Shown here piece by piece: positions 1-5,000 of a stretch of 6,011 nt of DNA. Source of the DNA: Porticoccaceae bacterium UBA4026 (GTDB lineage: Bacteria > Pseudomonadota > Gammaproteobacteria > Pseudomonadales > Porticoccaceae). The stretch is from contig DGAQ01000012.1 in assembly GCA_002382445.1 (NCBI GenBank), positions 1-6,011 of the forward strand. Reading direction: 5' to 3'. Made by a program: the position numbers and the translations under genes. Under the pieces are notes generated by a model. The model had not been told where the DNA came from, searched no databases, and worked only from the letters and a program-made list of their open reading frames with translations. Each line of letters starts with the position of its first letter. Position 1 is the first letter of the stretch.

Positions 1-11
1 AGAGTCTTTAG

Positions 12-17
12 TATAAT
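12..17 (+). promoter_or_regulatory. Candidate -10 box for the acetyltransferase gene
   Basis: A perfect TATAAT lies 16 bp before the start codon at 34. A transcript starting about 7 bp downstream would have a very short leader of roughly 10 nt. The matching -35 box would fall outside the window, so the promoter cannot be confirmed. A weak AGG at 23-25 is the only visible ribosome binding signal. Confidence 0.4.
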
Positions 18-33
18 TATATAGGCTAATAAA

Positions 34-570
34 ATGAAAATTAATAACTCTGCCCGACTAAGCTATCAATTAATGACCACCGATGATGCAGAGTTATTAT
101 ATCAACTCAATCAAGACCCTGAAGTTATGCGCTTTATCAGTGACGGTAATCCCTCTTCACGCGAAACCATTGATAATGTTTTAGTACCTCGCATGCAAGC
201 CTACCTTAACCCGAATCACGGCTGGGGATTATGGCAGGTAAATATTACTGAAACGAATGAATACATTGGCTGGGTACTCGTTCGACCGATGAATTTTTTC
301 TCTGATTTACCTGAATTTGATAATTTGGAACTCGGTTGGCGGTTTTTTCGTTCTTCTTGGGGCAAAGGCTATGCGAGTGAAGCAGCAATACAAATAAAAG
401 ACGGCCTAGCCAAAAATCCAGATAACAAAATATTTAGTGCTATTGCTGACGAGGATAATCTAGGCTCCATTGGTGTAATGAAAAATTTAGGTATGTCGTA
501 TATTAAAACATACCTGCATATTGATCCCTTGTTTGAGTGCAAAGTCGCTTATTATCAAATAAAGAATTAA
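34..570 (+). CDS. GNAT family N-acetyltransferase (RimJ/RimL-like)
   Basis: This 178-residue protein should transfer an acetyl group from acetyl-CoA to an amine in the cytoplasm; the substrate cannot be read from the sequence. The N-terminal third has the usual order of the Acetyltransf_3 type, with DDAELLYQLNQDPEV at about residues 17-31. The acetyl-CoA pyrophosphate-binding motif A is clear: R106-S-S-W-G110-K-G112-Y-A114, followed by SEAA. Further on, N142, S145 and V148 with KNLGM at 150-154 match the conserved C-terminal helix and strand seen in RimJ/RimL relatives. Length is normal for the family and the frame is intact. The ATG at 34 is preceded by a TATAAT at 12-17 and a weak AGG. It stands alone; the next gene on the strand starts over 300 bp later. 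Such solitary GNAT genes are common in accessory DNA. The fold assignment is confident, the substrate unknown. Confidence 0.9.
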   Translation: MKINNSARLSYQLMTTDDAELLYQLNQDPEVMRFISDGNPSSRETIDNVLVPRMQAYLNPNHGWGLWQVNITETNEYIGWVLVRPMNFFSDLPEFDNLELGWRFFRSSWGKGYASEAAIQIKDGLAKNPDNKIFSAIADEDNLGSIGVMKNLGMSYIKTYLHIDPLFECKVAYYQIKN

Positions 571-887
571 ATCAACTTAGCCTAGCTCTTTAATAGAATT
601 CATCATTACTCATTTCTTTACTGAGTTTTTCAATTAATACTTATAAATAAGTTTTAAATCAACAGCTTATAGATTAAAAATGTTTCTGGAGATTTATTTT
701 TTTATAAGCCTCAAGAACTTCTCAAGTCGATCTAGCCCTGCGTTGACTGGATGGGATATAAGGCTAAATGACATCCCTTCTCACGAAAGACTTTATTATC
801 AGTATCTGTATATCCCCCGCGAAAAAACTTGCGCACCTAAGGCATCCGATTAAACTCTAAGTATCTGTAAACTTAAGGAGAAGCATT
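571..887. other. Intergenic stretch with no convincing gene
   Basis: These 317 bp hold no supported gene. ATTAAA/TTTAAT (566-571 and 589-594) can form a weak hairpin across the acetyltransferase stop codon. A 57-codon plus-strand frame (680-853) has no ribosome binding site. A 26-codon minus-strand frame (694-774) reads plausibly as a protein C-terminus but cannot be assigned. The 10-mer AGTATCTGTA occurs at 801-810 and again at 860-869, the second copy just before the ribosome binding site of the next gene. A weak promoter (TTGCGC at 829-834 and TAAACT at 851-856) may serve that gene. Confidence 0.5.
608..630 (+). terminator. Possible weak intrinsic terminator after the acetyltransferase
   Basis: ACTCA (608-612) can pair with TGAGT (622-626), leaving a 9-nt loop, and is followed directly by further T residues (627-630). 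The 5-bp stem is short and AT-rich, so this is a weak candidate. Its position about 40 bp after the stop codon is suitable. Confidence 0.28.
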
Positions 888-1445
888 ATGAATCAAGAAA
901 TCAAGGCAAGGTGGTTTGCCATTGTCACAAATATGGGTGTTCTTATAGGATTGATTTTGGTCATCTTCCAAATGCAACAAGATCGTAATCTTCTAAGAGC
1001 AACTCTTACAAATGACTTTTATAGCTCATATATTGACGCAGACACAATATTCGCTGGTGAAAACCTACCTGCCGTTTATGAAAAATCACTACTTGATCCG
1101 AAGAATTTATCCATCGGTGAAATGAGGGTAATGGAGGCTCAAACATTCGCACCTATAAATCGTTGGATTAACCTATATCGACTGTCAGAAGCAGGAATTG
1201 TGGATGATTCATTCTGGAAGACTCAAGTAGATTTAGACACGCTATATTATTTAGGTAACCCATAAGGAAGAGCCTGGTATGGCGTAACTGCCCCTAATTG
1301 GAGTTCTGATTTTTTTCCTGATGAAATAAGAGAAAGAGTAGAAAAAGAGCTTAATGGTGAATTGCTCTCAGAAGGAAAAAGCTTAAACTTTAATTATGCA
1401 AAGTCTTATTATGAAAAAGTCAGAGACGCGATTGAGGTGGATTGA
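888..1445 (+). pseudogene. Membrane-anchored protein of unknown function, interrupted by an in-frame TAA
   Basis: Translation from ATG 888 gives 125 residues to a TAA at 1263-1265. The same frame then continues for 59 sense codons to a TGA at 1443-1445. The extra part (GRAWYGVTAPNW near its start, then a charged helix with EIRERVEKELNG) looks like normal protein. The original product was therefore probably about 185 residues. A strong AAGGAG at 875-880, 7 nt before the ATG, supports the start. Residues about 12-28 form one hydrophobic segment (VTNMGVLIGLILVIFQMQ), followed by QDRN, so this is likely a single-span inner-membrane protein with a soluble C-terminal domain. The general layout resembles short uncharacterised proteins of marine proteobacteria, recalled rather than searched. 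The TAA sits just after LGNP, in mid-domain. It may be a recent nonsense mutation, a sequencing error or a readthrough site. The next ORF starts 2 nt after the downstream TGA, which suggests the 888-1445 unit was one coupled gene. Confidence 0.7.
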
Positions 1446-1447
1446 TT

Positions 1448-1588
1448 ATGAAACGATTATTTTTACTAATCCTATTAGCCTTCTCCATGCCCGCGGTTAC
1501 TGATGACACTACCTTTGATTGGTCTGGCTTAGAGAGGAGTCAGATAAGTCTTGATGCACCTTTACTTATAGTCAAAGGATTCTTCTGA
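1448..1588 (+). pseudogene. Small secreted-protein ORF, probably a truncated 5' gene fragment
   Basis: This 46-codon frame begins 2 nt after the TGA at 1443-1445. A good GAGGTGG site (1434-1440) lies 7 nt before its ATG, so translation is probably coupled to the preceding gene. The first residues, MKRLFLLILLAFSMPAVT, form a typical Sec signal peptide: a positive start, a hydrophobic core, and a plausible cleavage region near residues 16-18. The following part starts as a mature region (TDDTTFDWSGLERS) but ends at a TGA after only 46 codons. Its last third overlaps the minus-strand hydrolase fragment at 1540-1875. I infer a gene for an exported protein whose 3' part was replaced by unrelated DNA. 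An intact 46-residue secreted peptide is possible but less likely. No family can be named. Confidence 0.5.
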
Positions 1589-1875
1589 GTTTGCTTAATA
1601 CCATGATTGAGCCAACCAGATTCATTAAGATTACCCGATGCTTTGCGCATGACCGTTAATATCTGCAAGCGCATGGCCAGCACCGCTTGATTATCCGGCT
1701 CAGTATCCATCACCGCTTCAATTAACAGCAGCGCCTTAACTGAGTCACCGTCATTTAAATGCTGTTCAGCTAGACTAATCACTTTTTCGGTGCCACCAGC
1801 CAGTTCAGTAATGAAGTAATACGTGGTGATAGCGTTGTGCAGCTTCCAAACGGCGTGAAGATTTGACTCTGCGGT
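1540..1875 (-). pseudogene. C-terminal fragment resembling an alkyl-sulfatase-type MBL-fold hydrolase
   Basis: On the minus strand an open frame runs from just after a TAA at 1878-1876 to a TGA at 1542-1540, giving about 111 residues. A GTG at 1782 is the first possible start, but the protein-like sequence begins well before it (AVWKLHNAITTYYFITELAG and so on), so this is a fragment lacking its N-terminus. The order is a helix, then ELAGGTEKVISLAEQHLNDG, ALLLIEAVMDTEPDNQAV and NLNESGWLNHGI. This recalls the helical dimerisation domain at the end of alkyl-sulfatase-like metallo-beta-lactamase-fold enzymes, with its D-G-D, P-D-N and N-E-x-G-W-L features. The metal-binding catalytic domain is absent, so no activity is expected. 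The family call comes from remembered motifs. The left end overlaps the truncated signal-peptide ORF, consistent with a rearrangement junction. Confidence 0.5.
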
Positions 1876-1878
1876 TTA

Positions 1879-1965
1879 ATGGCAGATGGAACTATAGATG
1901 CTAGGTTGGATGCTATAGCTAATGGCGCTGACCCAAGAAATGTTTATGTAGATAATAGGTTATAA
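1879..1965 (+). pseudogene. Orphan C-terminal reading frame, possible gene remnant
   Basis: Immediately past the upstream end of the hydrolase fragment, a plus-strand frame reads MADGTIDARLDAIANGADP and ends NVYVDNRL before a TAA at 1963-1965. It is open back to a TGA at 1864-1866 (LCGL precedes the ATG). The composition looks like real protein but there is no ribosome binding site, and 28 codons is too short to assign. One reading is that it is the tail of the gene whose signal-peptide start lies at 1448, with the hydrolase fragment inserted between. This is inference only, and the two frames differ. Confidence 0.2.
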
Positions 1966-1976
1966 AAGGTTGAAGT

Positions 1977-2549
1977 TTATAAATTCAATAGCTGAATGAC
2001 AATCAGGTTACGTCCTTTCAAGATGACTTCCTCTTTGTTGATTTTTGAAATTGCTAATAAATAGCCGCAGGGTAATTCCATAGTTTCATTATTGAAATTG
2101 AGTTTAGCCTCGTGGCTTATACTATAAACAAAATACTGAGTGTTCTGCTTTAAAACAATAAACTGCTCGTTAATATAACGCTCAACCTGAGTGTGATAAA
2201 TTGAAGTTTTGGTGATTATATTAAAATCTTTTATTTCACCAGAAGTTAAGGTACCAAAGGTTTTGCAACCGCCATCAAATGAAGCCATATCAAGCAACTG
2301 ATCAAGTTGTTCAACCTTTTGATTATCATGCTCTAAGCGTAGACCTTTGCCCGAAATAAGAATCAAGTTACGCGAATAATTTGAAAAATCTGAAAAAAAT
2401 CCATCTTTAGTAACACGGGCAATACTTAGTCTCCAATCAAAGTTTGTGACATCTCCCCCCTCATTAATTGCTAATTCGGTAGTTTCTCCTAGACCATTTT
2501 TCCATGGAATAGTCTTATATTGTTCAGGAGATATAATATTTATAGTCAT
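1977..2549 (-). CDS. HutD/Ves family protein (cupin-like)
   Basis: This 190-residue cytoplasmic protein carries the hallmark elements of the HutD/Ves family in order: PWKNGLGETTEL at residues 15-26, then F37-D-W39-R-L-S-I-A44-R-V, then DGFFSDFSNYSR at about 49-60, then ISGKGL, FDGG at 91-94 and the KDFNII strand near 107-112. The family adopts a bicupin-like beta-barrel. Members include Ves of Escherichia coli, linked to cold growth, and HutD of histidine-utilisation operons, whose exact role is not settled. No hut genes are present here, so a solitary Ves-like protein is the safer description. The start is supported by AGGG (2559-2556 on the minus strand), 6 nt before the ATG. Length is normal and the frame intact. 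It lies alone on the minus strand, with AT-rich codon use typical of the window, unlike the GC-richer transporter to its right. Confidence 0.85.
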   Translation of the reverse strand: MTINIISPEQYKTIPWKNGLGETTELAINEGGDVTNFDWRLSIARVTKDGFFSDFSNYSRNLILISGKGLRLEHDNQKVEQLDQLLDMASFDGGCKTFGTLTSGEIKDFNIITKTSIYHTQVERYINEQFIVLKQNTQYFVYSISHEAKLNFNNETMELPCGYLLAISKINKEEVILKGRNLIVIQLLNL

Positions 2550-2927
2550 AGTTTTCCCTATAAAAATACTGATTAATCGGCTTTAATAATAACAATAAAA
2601 AAGTATTCTTTACACGCTAGCTGAATGTGGATTAGGTTTGAATGAATAAAATAAATACAGTTTGCTCTAGATTTTATGATGGCTTGAGGGGCGAGTCTGA
2701 GCAACTAAAGGCCCATTAGTTTGTGCTCAATAATTGTACAGCCAATGAGCGGGTAATAACTTGGCAATTCCCAATAGCCTGCTTTTTAATGTAGATTGGG
2801 AAAAATAAGGGTATTTATCCCTCCTATACCCAACTCGGTTGATTCGTGGCCCGCGCCCTAAATTGGTTTTACCTATTGCGTGCTGCGCCTATGGTCTTAT
2901 ATTGTAGCTTTCAAGCTGTTTCTTGAA
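2550..2927. other. Long intergenic region rich in inverted repeats
   Basis: About 380 bp (over 500 bp to the preferred transporter start) hold no supported gene. The left part is AT-rich and should contain the promoter of the HutD/Ves gene, though no clear box pair is visible. From about 2760 the region becomes structured. TTCCCAAT (2768-2775) pairs with ATTGGGAA (2795-2802). The ~48-bp repeat at 2796-2843 follows. TTTCAAG (2909-2915) pairs with CTTGAAA (2922-2928) around a 6-nt loop. None has a U-tract typical of terminators on the plus strand. Confidence 0.5.
2796..2843 (+). repeat. Direct repeat copy 1 flanking the transporter gene
   Basis: This ~48-bp element recurs at 4547-4593 in the same orientation, with about six substitutions and one 1-base gap. 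Shared cores are TAAGGGTATTTA and CCTATACCCAAC. The element is itself an imperfect palindrome: TTGGG at its start can pair with CCCAA, and GGGTAT (2809-2814) with ATACCC (2826-2831). Its left edge overlaps the right arm of a separate 8-bp inverted repeat (2768-2775 with 2795-2802). Confidence 0.75.
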
Positions 2928-2928
2928 A
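2909..2928. repeat. Short inverted repeat upstream of the transporter
   Basis: TTTCAAG (2909-2915) and CTTGAAA (2922-2928) are perfect 7-bp complements around CTGTTT. One bulged base allows three more pairs (TAG with CTA). There is no T-tract, so an operator or remnant structure is more likely than a terminator. It abuts the tandem units that begin at 2928. Confidence 0.45.
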
Positions 2929-2986
2929 CTATAAATCATTCGCAACGGTGATTTCTTTGCGACTATAATTCATCGAAATGTGATTT
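2928..2986 (+). repeat. Two imperfect ~34-bp tandem units in the transporter upstream region
   Basis: Unit 1 starts ACTATAAATCATTCG (2928-2942) and carries GTGATTT at 2948-2954. Unit 2 starts ACTATAATTCATCG (2962-2975) and carries GTGATTT at 2980-2986. The offset is 34 bp at the start and 32 bp at the end, explained by two single-base gaps. Unit 2 contains a perfect TATAAT (2964-2969) that could be a -10 box, though no good -35 box lies 16-18 bp upstream. The spacing of about three helical turns would suit repeated binding of a regulator on one DNA face, which is inference. Confidence 0.55.
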
Positions 2987-3036
2987 ATCAATGGGATGCG
3001 GCCGACCGTTTGCTTTGGCGGAGGTTGACTCCAATA

Positions 3037-3044
3037 GAAGGAAG
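3037..3044 (+). promoter_or_regulatory. Ribosome binding site that favours the GTG start of the transporter
   Basis: GAAGGAAG lies 9 nt before GTG 3054. The alternative in-frame ATG at 2991 has no purine-rich site before it and directly follows the tandem repeat unit. This makes GTG 3054 the more likely start, dropping 21 residues. Confidence 0.5.
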
Positions 3045-3053
3045 CTATCCATC

Positions 3054-4457
3054 GTGCCTGTCCCTGGACCCTTGAACCGAGCCGGTAAAGCGCAATTGCG
3101 CAAGAGCTTAACCCTGTCCCAACGGGAGAGTTTTGCCTCAGCCCTAATGACCGGCAGTTTTGACCAATATGTCAACGCCTTTGCGGTATTTTTAGGGGCT
3201 ACCTCGGTTCAGATCGGTTGGCTCACCGCCTTGCCGCAGCTGCTCGGTGGACTGTTCCAACTGATTGCGGTTTGGTTCGGTCAATGGGTGCATCGCCATC
3301 GACTAATCTTTATCAGCGCCGCGGTGCAGTCTATGGCCTTGGTGTTGGTGGCGCTGTTGGCGATCCCGAATCTGATCGATAAGCCCATTAACACGCTGTT
3401 GTTGGCGCTGGCGGTTTACCATACCTGTGCCAACCTGATTCTGCCGCACTGGCGCGCCTGGATGGGGCAGCTGGTGCCCGATGGGATGCGGGGTCGGTTC
3501 TTCGGCCGGCGCAGTCGTATTGCCATGCTGACCTCTTTCTTGACGTTCTTGGGCGGTGGTCTGCTGCTCACCGGAAGCCAGTCGCTGGGCCTAACCTGGC
3601 TGGGTTTTAGCGCGCTCTTTAGCGTGGCCGCCTTTGGCCGCGGCGCCTCGACTGTGCTGCTGGCCAAGATGCACGACAGCCATGAGCAGCCCACCCTGGG
3701 GGAGCGGCATAGCCTGGCGCAATCGTTACGCCATCTCTATCAATTGTGGGACGACCGTGAGTTTCGCCGCTTCAGTTTGTTTATGGCCGGTATGCAGTGT
3801 TTTGTCGCTCTGTCGGGGCCGTTTTTTGCCATCTATATGCTGCGCGACCTTCAGTTCACCTATATCCAGTTTACCCTCAGTACCGGCAGTTCGATTCTGG
3901 TGCAATTTTTGATGCTGCCTTTTTGGGGCAAGGTGTGTGATCGCAAAGGTAATCGTTATGTTATGGCGATCTGCGCCAGCATTATTCCGGCCCTGCCGGT
4001 GTTGTGGCTGTTTTCCGATAACTATCTGTATTTGATTTTAGTGCAGGCGATGGGTGGTTTGGCCTGGAGCGGTTTTACCCTGGCCAGTTCGAACTACCTC
4101 TACGACCAGAAACCGCGTCACCTGCATTTTGCCAGCTATTCCGCGTTGCACTCCTCGGTGGGGGCCCTGGCGGTGTGTCTCGGTGCCTTGGCTGGCGGAT
4201 ATATTATTCAATGGTTACCGGCGGATTTTTCGTTGGCGGGAATACGGGTGCATATTGAACGGCCGATCGCGGTGATCTTTATCCTGTCATCGTTGATGCG
4301 GTTATTGATCGTACTCTGGTACATCCCTGGAGCGCCAGAGCTGCGAGTGAGTGAGCGGGGTAGGGTGCGTGACTTGATGATTCGGGTTGCCCGTTTCACG
4401 CCGATCTCCGGTGTGGTGTTCGATGTGGTCAATAGGCGTCGCAACGACACCGATTGA
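3054..4457 (+). CDS. Major facilitator superfamily (MFS) transporter
   Basis: From GTG 3054 the product has 467 residues; an ATG at 2991 would give 488 but lacks a ribosome binding site. It is an integral inner-membrane protein with about ten to twelve hydrophobic segments in two halves, joined by a polar central stretch (HDSHEQPTLGERHSLAQSLR). The inter-helix loop GRFFGRRSR at about residues 147-155 and WGKVCDRKGNR at 291-301, the latter close to MFS motif A (G-x-x-x-D-R-x-G-R), support proton-coupled facilitator transport. The N-terminal part (LSQRESFASALMTGSFDQYVNAFAVF) leads into the first helices. The substrate cannot be inferred. The frame is intact with no stops. The gene is visibly GC-richer than its neighbours, with many CTG, GCG and GGC codons, and is bracketed by direct repeats, which suggests separate acquisition. 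Its TGA lies inside a large palindrome (4456-4515). No partner gene is adjacent on the same strand. Confidence 0.85.
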   Translation: MPVPGPLNRAGKAQLRKSLTLSQRESFASALMTGSFDQYVNAFAVFLGATSVQIGWLTALPQLLGGLFQLIAVWFGQWVHRHRLIFISAAVQSMALVLVALLAIPNLIDKPINTLLLALAVYHTCANLILPHWRAWMGQLVPDGMRGRFFGRRSRIAMLTSFLTFLGGGLLLTGSQSLGLTWLGFSALFSVAAFGRGASTVLLAKMHDSHEQPTLGERHSLAQSLRHLYQLWDDREFRRFSLFMAGMQCFVALSGPFFAIYMLRDLQFTYIQFTLSTGSSILVQFLMLPFWGKVCDRKGNRYVMAICASIIPALPVLWLFSDNYLYLILVQAMGGLAWSGFTLASSNYLYDQKPRHLHFASYSALHSSVGALAVCLGALAGGYIIQWLPADFSLAGIRVHIERPIAVIFILSSLMRLLIVLWYIPGAPELRVSERGRVRDLMIRVARFTPISGVVFDVVNRRRNDTD

Positions 4458-4515
4458 CCGGTCTAAGCACCGGGCCGTTTAAACGGGCAACGCCAAGCCC
4501 GGTAATAGACCGGTC
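4456..4515 (+). repeat. 60-bp nested palindrome at the transporter stop codon
   Basis: Three symmetric layers share one centre. The outer layer is GACCGGTCTA (4456-4465) with TAGACCGGTC (4506-4515), a perfect 10 bp. The middle layer is ACCGGGC (4469-4475) with GCCCGGT (4497-4503), a perfect 7 bp. The inner part holds the 12-nt palindrome CCGTTTAAACGG (4475-4486). The left arm begins within the TGA stop codon (4455-4457). There is no U-tract, so this is not a classical intrinsic terminator. It could stabilise the mRNA 3' end, act bidirectionally, or be a cruciform or recombination site. Confidence 0.75.
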
Positions 4516-4546
4516 CGGTATATTAACCCCGGGCTGGATAGTTATT

Positions 4547-4593
4547 TTGGGGAAATAAGGGTATTTACCCTTCCTATACCCAACCTGGTCGAT
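4547..4593 (+). repeat. Direct repeat copy 2 flanking the transporter gene
   Basis: This is the partner of 2796-2843, about 1.75 kb away in the same orientation. In this copy the inner palindrome is better preserved: AAGGGTA (4557-4563) pairs perfectly with TACCCTT (4566-4572). GGGTAT (4559-4564) can alternatively pair with ATACCC (4576-4581), and TTGGG with CCCAA at the outside. The two mutually exclusive folds are visible directly. Confidence 0.75.
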
Positions 4594-4651
4594 AACTTTT
4601 CTTATTTCGCAATAGTCCTTTGGCATGAGGTAATTAAAAAAATTTACCATG

Positions 4652-4696
4652 TTGCGTTAGAAGCATAGCAGTGCCAAACGCAAGTTTATTTTTTTG
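4652..4696 (+). terminator. Probable rho-independent terminator
   Basis: TTGCGTT (4652-4658) pairs perfectly with AACGCAA (4677-4683), and an inner GCA/TGC can extend the fold. The hairpin is followed by GTTTATTTTTTT (4684-4695). The loop of 18 nt is long, so strength is uncertain. An overlapping inverted pair, TTTGGCA (4619-4625) with TGCCAAA (4672-4678), could compete with it. It would end transcription from the transporter about 200 bp upstream and insulate the next small gene. Confidence 0.45.
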
Positions 4697-4745
4697 AGTC
4701 GGGTATATAGATACTAGAAACGAGGTCTTTCGGAAGGGGGGGCCT

Positions 4746-4838
4746 ATGATTTGGAGTGCTTTTTTGATCACAACTGTAACTCTAGCTGTAACTCTAGCTT
4801 ATTTATGCTTTAAAGGCTCTACAGCCCTTGTCAGCTAA
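4746..4838 (+). CDS. Small single-span membrane protein, 30 residues
   Basis: An ATG at 4746 opens a 30-codon frame ending with TAA at 4836-4838. A strong purine site (GGAAGGGGGGG, 4732-4742) ends 3 nt before the ATG, with its AAGG core about 8 nt away. The product begins MIWSAFLITTVTLAVTLAYL and ends with a short polar tail (CFKGSTALVS), so nearly all of it is one hydrophobic helix. It would insert in the inner membrane. Residues 10-17 come from two tandem 12-bp units giving T-V-T-L-A-V-T-L. The stop codon overlaps an 11-bp inverted repeat, the layout of many integron gene cassettes. The product might be a regulator of a membrane complex or a small toxin-like peptide, but no family is recognised. 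Expression is unproven; the ribosome site and clean helix are the support. Confidence 0.5.
   Translation: MIWSAFLITTVTLAVTLAYLCFKGSTALVS
4774..4797 (+). repeat. Exact 12-bp tandem duplication inside the small membrane ORF
   Basis: CTGTAACTCTAG occurs twice in a row (4774-4785 and 4786-4797) and is followed by a further C. Because the unit is 12 bp, each gain or loss changes the membrane helix by four residues without a frameshift. Confidence 0.85.
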
Positions 4839-4886
4839 CGATTCTTTCGTTACTGATGAGGAGCAGTATAAATCGTTAGCTCGGGC
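4824..4886 (+). repeat. attC-like two-stem inverted repeat overlapping a stop codon
   Basis: AGCTAACGATT (4833-4843) is a perfect 11-bp complement of AATCGTTAGCT (4871-4881). Inside it TACTG (4851-4855) pairs with CAGTA (4864-4868) around an 8-nt loop. The unpaired segments between the stems are unequal. Outside, GCCC (4824-4827) can pair with GGGC (4883-4886). The TAAC/GTTA ends, the stop codon within the left arm and the outer-box/spacer/inner-box layout resemble a folded integron attC site. The boxes AGCTAAC and GTTAGCT differ from RYYYAAC/GTTRRRY at one position each. No T-tract follows, so a terminator is less likely. Confidence 0.5.
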
Positions 4887-4912
4887 CATTTAGGATTCAT
4901 CGAGCTAGTTTG

Positions 4913-4943
4913 TTGTAAGTACTTTTATCCGTGTTAGTATGAT
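4913..4943 (+). promoter_or_regulatory. Candidate sigma-70-type promoter for the lipoprotein pair
   Basis: TTGTAA (4913-4918) and TATGAT (4938-4943) each match the consensus well, but the 19-bp spacer is slightly long. Transcription would start near 4950, about 50 nt before the first lipoprotein ATG at 5001. The ribosome site AAGGAG (4988-4993) lies 7 nt before that ATG. Confidence 0.4.
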
Positions 4944-5000
4944 AAGTCTACGAAATTTAATGCTGCATAACTTTAACTTAATCGTACAAGGAGTATCGCT

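Noticed and set aside
680..853. Plus-strand 57-codon frame before the unknown membrane gene
   Set aside because: No ribosome binding site precedes the ATG, the composition is unconvincing, and a competing minus-strand frame looks equally protein-like.
801..869. Two copies of AGTATCTGTA as an operator or CRISPR-like repeat
   Set aside because: Only two 10-bp copies 59 bp apart with no symmetry; chance is a sufficient explanation and there is no array.
2828..2834. ACCCAAC in both direct repeats as an integron core site (RYYYAAC)
   Set aside because: The 7-mer fits the consensus, but no complementary GTTGGGT lies at a suitable distance downstream in either copy, so an attC site is not supported there.
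2963..3175. Minus-strand 70-codon frame at the transporter start
   Set aside because: It overlaps the transporter N-terminal coding region and the tandem repeat and shows no protein features of its own.
3416..4450. Several open frames on the minus strand and in other plus frames across the transporter gene
   Set aside because: They lie wholly within the transporter coding region, lack ribosome binding sites and read as Arg/Pro/Ser-rich shadow peptides typical of GC-richer coding DNA.
4429..4650. Minus-strand 73-codon frame spanning the transporter end and the direct repeat
   Set aside because: It crosses the large palindrome and the repeat, overlaps the transporter end, and has no recognisable domain or ribosome site.
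4732..4742. Seven-G homopolymer as a phase-variation tract
   Set aside because: It lies upstream of the ATG and is short; it could modulate ribosome binding, but nothing else supports phase variation.
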